DNA of 7,581 nucleotides, taken from Bacillota bacterium. Lineage in GTDB: Bacteria > Bacillota > Clostridia > Lachnospirales > Lachnospiraceae. The notes beneath the pieces were generated by a model. The model worked only from the letters and a program-made list of their open reading frames with translations. It had not been told where the DNA came from and did no database searches. The position numbers and the translations under genes were made by a program. Shown here one piece after another: positions 6,287 to 7,581 of this stretch. The stretch is from NCBI GenBank assembly GCA_023398855.1, contig JAEWRS010000417.1, positions 1-7,581 on the forward strand. Direction: 5' to 3'. Numbering within the stretch: the first letter of the stretch is position 1; the number at the start of each line of letters is the position of its first letter.

Positions 6287-7581
6287 CTACATCCCCGGTC
6301 CTGCCTCAGGAAAAACATCTCCCGGCATCTGGGCCTCTCCCGGACCTGGATCCGTAATTACCGGGGGCGCCGGCTCAGACGGCAATGCCACCGGCGGTGT
6401 CTCAGACGGTATCCCGGGAGTCTCAGAGGGCATTGCTGCTGCAGGAGCGGCAGGGCCAACTTTTATAATAGCCTTTGATGGATTATAGGTATCCGTGTGA
6501 AGGAGTTCCCTGCTCTGTTCCACTCCATCCACATAAACGATCTTCCAAAGTCTGGACTTCATTCCCTTGTGGGCTGACTGAACCTGCTTTCTGCTGCCAG
6601 GCGGCAGAGCGGGATCCACCACTTCCTTAGGGGCACCAGGATCCGTTACACTCAAAGTCTCGGAAACAAACTCAAACGTCCGGTTTGCTGGTCTGGTTTC
6701 TTTTCCATAGACAGTAAAGGTAAGGGTTTTCCCGTTGGTATAGCCCTCAACGTAAATGGGTGTGCTGTAATTGTTGGTAAACTTAATATCCTTATACGTA
6801 CCTGCAATGGCAGCATCTTCGGAAGGCCTTACATAGCCAACCACCATGGAATGATTCTGCCGTTGCGCAATCTCCAGTTCTGCCCTGAGTACTGCATTAT
6901 AAAGAGTGGTGGCGATCTGGCAGACGCCTCCGCCTATGCTGTCCACCACCTGGCCGTTTTCGTAGGCCGATGCAGTGGCATATCCATTTTCCAAAGTAAA
7001 CGGATGCATGCATTCATAGCCTGAAAGAGTTTCACCAGGCATCAGCACACGGCCATTGATCTTACCGGCACCCACCTGCAGATTTTTGGATCTGGAAGCG
7101 CCGCTAGAGGAAAAACTGGTGGAAAAGGTCCCCAGCACGTCATTAATAGTGGATAAATCCTCCATAGCAATCGCAGGCTTTACCTCTGCCACCACGGCAG
7201 TTGCCGTCACCGGCTCCTTAAGCCCATTGGCAAGAGCTGCATCAAGGGCCTGCTTGGTAGCCCCAATATCCACAGTCCTGCCTATGACTGAAGGTGTCAC
7301 GATAAATGCCCCTTTGTCACGGACAATCGTAGCATTTTTCGGTTCAATCATAGCCTGTGCACATTTTTCCGCAACAAAAGCGCCTACCCTGCCGTCATCA
7401 AGGGCTGTTTCAAGAGGAATAATCACATGGTTCTGCTCAATATCCTTTTTATTAAAATACCTTTTTAATAAATTGCCCCCCTGCCAGGATGAAGCGGCCT
7501 GGTTTACAGCTTCGGGGTTGCTCCAATGAAAGCCAAGCTCACTTGCTATGGTCTCTATTGGCTGTCCGTCAACGATCAGCG
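6287..7581 (-). CDS. Secreted VanW-domain protein with YoaR-like and G5 domains; N-terminus outside the window
   Basis: The minus-strand frame is open to the window edge, so 430 residues are visible and the signal peptide or membrane anchor lies upstream. Visible residues about 1-145 look like the YoaR-type putative peptidoglycan-binding module (PG_binding_4). The VanW domain spans about 154-291 with the hallmark GGGVCQIATTLYNAVL around Cys220 and LMPGETLSGYE near 179-188. A G5 domain follows at about 301-375 (PGSRKQVQ, KIVYVDGVEQSREL, IKVG). The last 55 residues form a Pro/Ser/Glu-rich tail with repeated PSETP and no LPXTG sorting signal. The protein probably acts in the cell envelope on or near peptidoglycan; the biochemical role of VanW is not settled, and the name alone does not mean vancomycin resistance. 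The GTG at 7426 is internal. The gene heads the visible part of the minus-strand operon. Confidence 0.93.
   Translation of the reverse strand, partial: LIVDGQPIETIASELGFHWSNPEAVNQAASSWQGGNLLKRYFNKKDIEQNHVIIPLETALDDGRVGAFVAEKCAQAMIEPKNATIVRDKGAFIVTPSVIGRTVDIGATKQALDAALANGLKEPVTATAVVAEVKPAIAMEDLSTINDVLGTFSTSFSSSGASRSKNLQVGAGKINGRVLMPGETLSGYECMHPFTLENGYATASAYENGQVVDSIGGGVCQIATTLYNAVLRAELEIAQRQNHSMVVGYVRPSEDAAIAGTYKDIKFTNNYSTPIYVEGYTNGKTLTFTVYGKETRPANRTFEFVSETLSVTDPGAPKEVVDPALPPGSRKQVQSAHKGMKSRLWKIVYVDGVEQSRELLHTDTYNPSKAIIKVGPAAPAAAMPSETPGIPSETPPVALPSEPAPPVITDPGPGEAQMPGDVFPEAGPGM
6371..6430 (-). repeat. Short PSETP repeats in the Pro-rich tail of the VanW protein
   Basis: Within the C-terminal tail (6290-6454) the protein reads PSETP-GI-PSETP-PVAL-PSEP, two perfect units and one degenerate unit spaced by 2 and 4 residues. 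At the DNA level the plus strand shows matching copies of a CTCAGACGG-like string near 6376, 6400 and 6420. Such tails are often flexible wall-spanning linkers and prone to unit gain or loss; that role is inferred. Confidence 0.7.

Noticed and set aside
7424..7426. GTG as the start of the VanW gene
   Set aside because: The frame stays open for another 51 codons to the window edge with domain-like sequence, so the gene is cut off by the window rather than starting here.
7056..7529. Plus-strand open frame of 157 codons opposite the VanW gene
   Set aside because: It is antisense to a strongly supported coding region, has no ribosome site and resembles no protein family; the same applies to other antisense frames such as 465-689, 2746-3033, 5259-5591 and 6092-6478.
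6287..7581. Vancomycin resistance locus
   Set aside because: Only the VanW domain is present; there is no vanHAX-type ligase, dehydrogenase or dipeptidase gene, and the two-component system lies on the other strand in a separate unit.
1..7581. Search for mobile elements, CRISPR arrays, tRNA/rRNA genes, riboswitches or a defence system
   Set aside because: Nearly all sequence is accounted for by recognised coding genes; the gaps are short, and I saw no spaced repeats, transposase motifs or cloverleaf-like sequences.

Overview
The window looks like ordinary chromosomal DNA from a low-to-moderate G+C Gram-positive bacterium, most likely a Lachnospiraceae clostridium (Lacrimispora / Clostridium sphenoides type). 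This rests on remembered similarity: a MutS2 with a C-terminal Smr domain, a secreted VanW/G5 protein, an Lrp regulator paired with a class I/II aminotransferase, purine-rich Shine-Dalgarno sites and compact gene packing. The genus is inference, since no search was run.

Layout. The plus strand (1-3424) carries the 3' half of mutS2, then an OmpR/PhoB-type response regulator and its HAMP sensor histidine kinase; the kinase ATG directly follows the regulator stop codon. The minus strand (7581 down to 3513) carries five close-packed genes in this order of transcription: a secreted VanW-domain protein (its 5' end lies outside the window), a short protein resembling only the C-terminal half of AIR-synthase/HypE proteins, an Lrp/AsnC regulator, a PLP-dependent aminotransferase and the tRNA wobble-base methyltransferase trmL. 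The gaps are 12, 29, -4 (GTGA overlap) and 4 nt, so one transcript is likely. The two strands converge on an 88-nt gap filled mainly by a perfect 17-bp hairpin that terminates the minus-strand operon and perhaps both.

How the genes fit together. The regulator and kinase form a complete two-component system for an unknown extracellular signal. The Lrp regulator and aminotransferase resemble the regulator-transaminase pairs that control alanine-type amino acid metabolism in Firmicutes (B. subtilis AlaR/AlaT is a precedent). MutS2 and TrmL are housekeeping proteins for DNA or ribosome quality control and tRNA modification. No RNA gene, CRISPR array, insertion sequence, prophage or gene-free stretch over 300 bases was found. 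No clearly new multi-gene system is evident. The most notable points are the N-terminally reduced AIR-synthase-like protein, an altered Smr motif in MutS2 (INLI where LDLR is usual), and the VanW-G5 protein with a Pro-rich tail.
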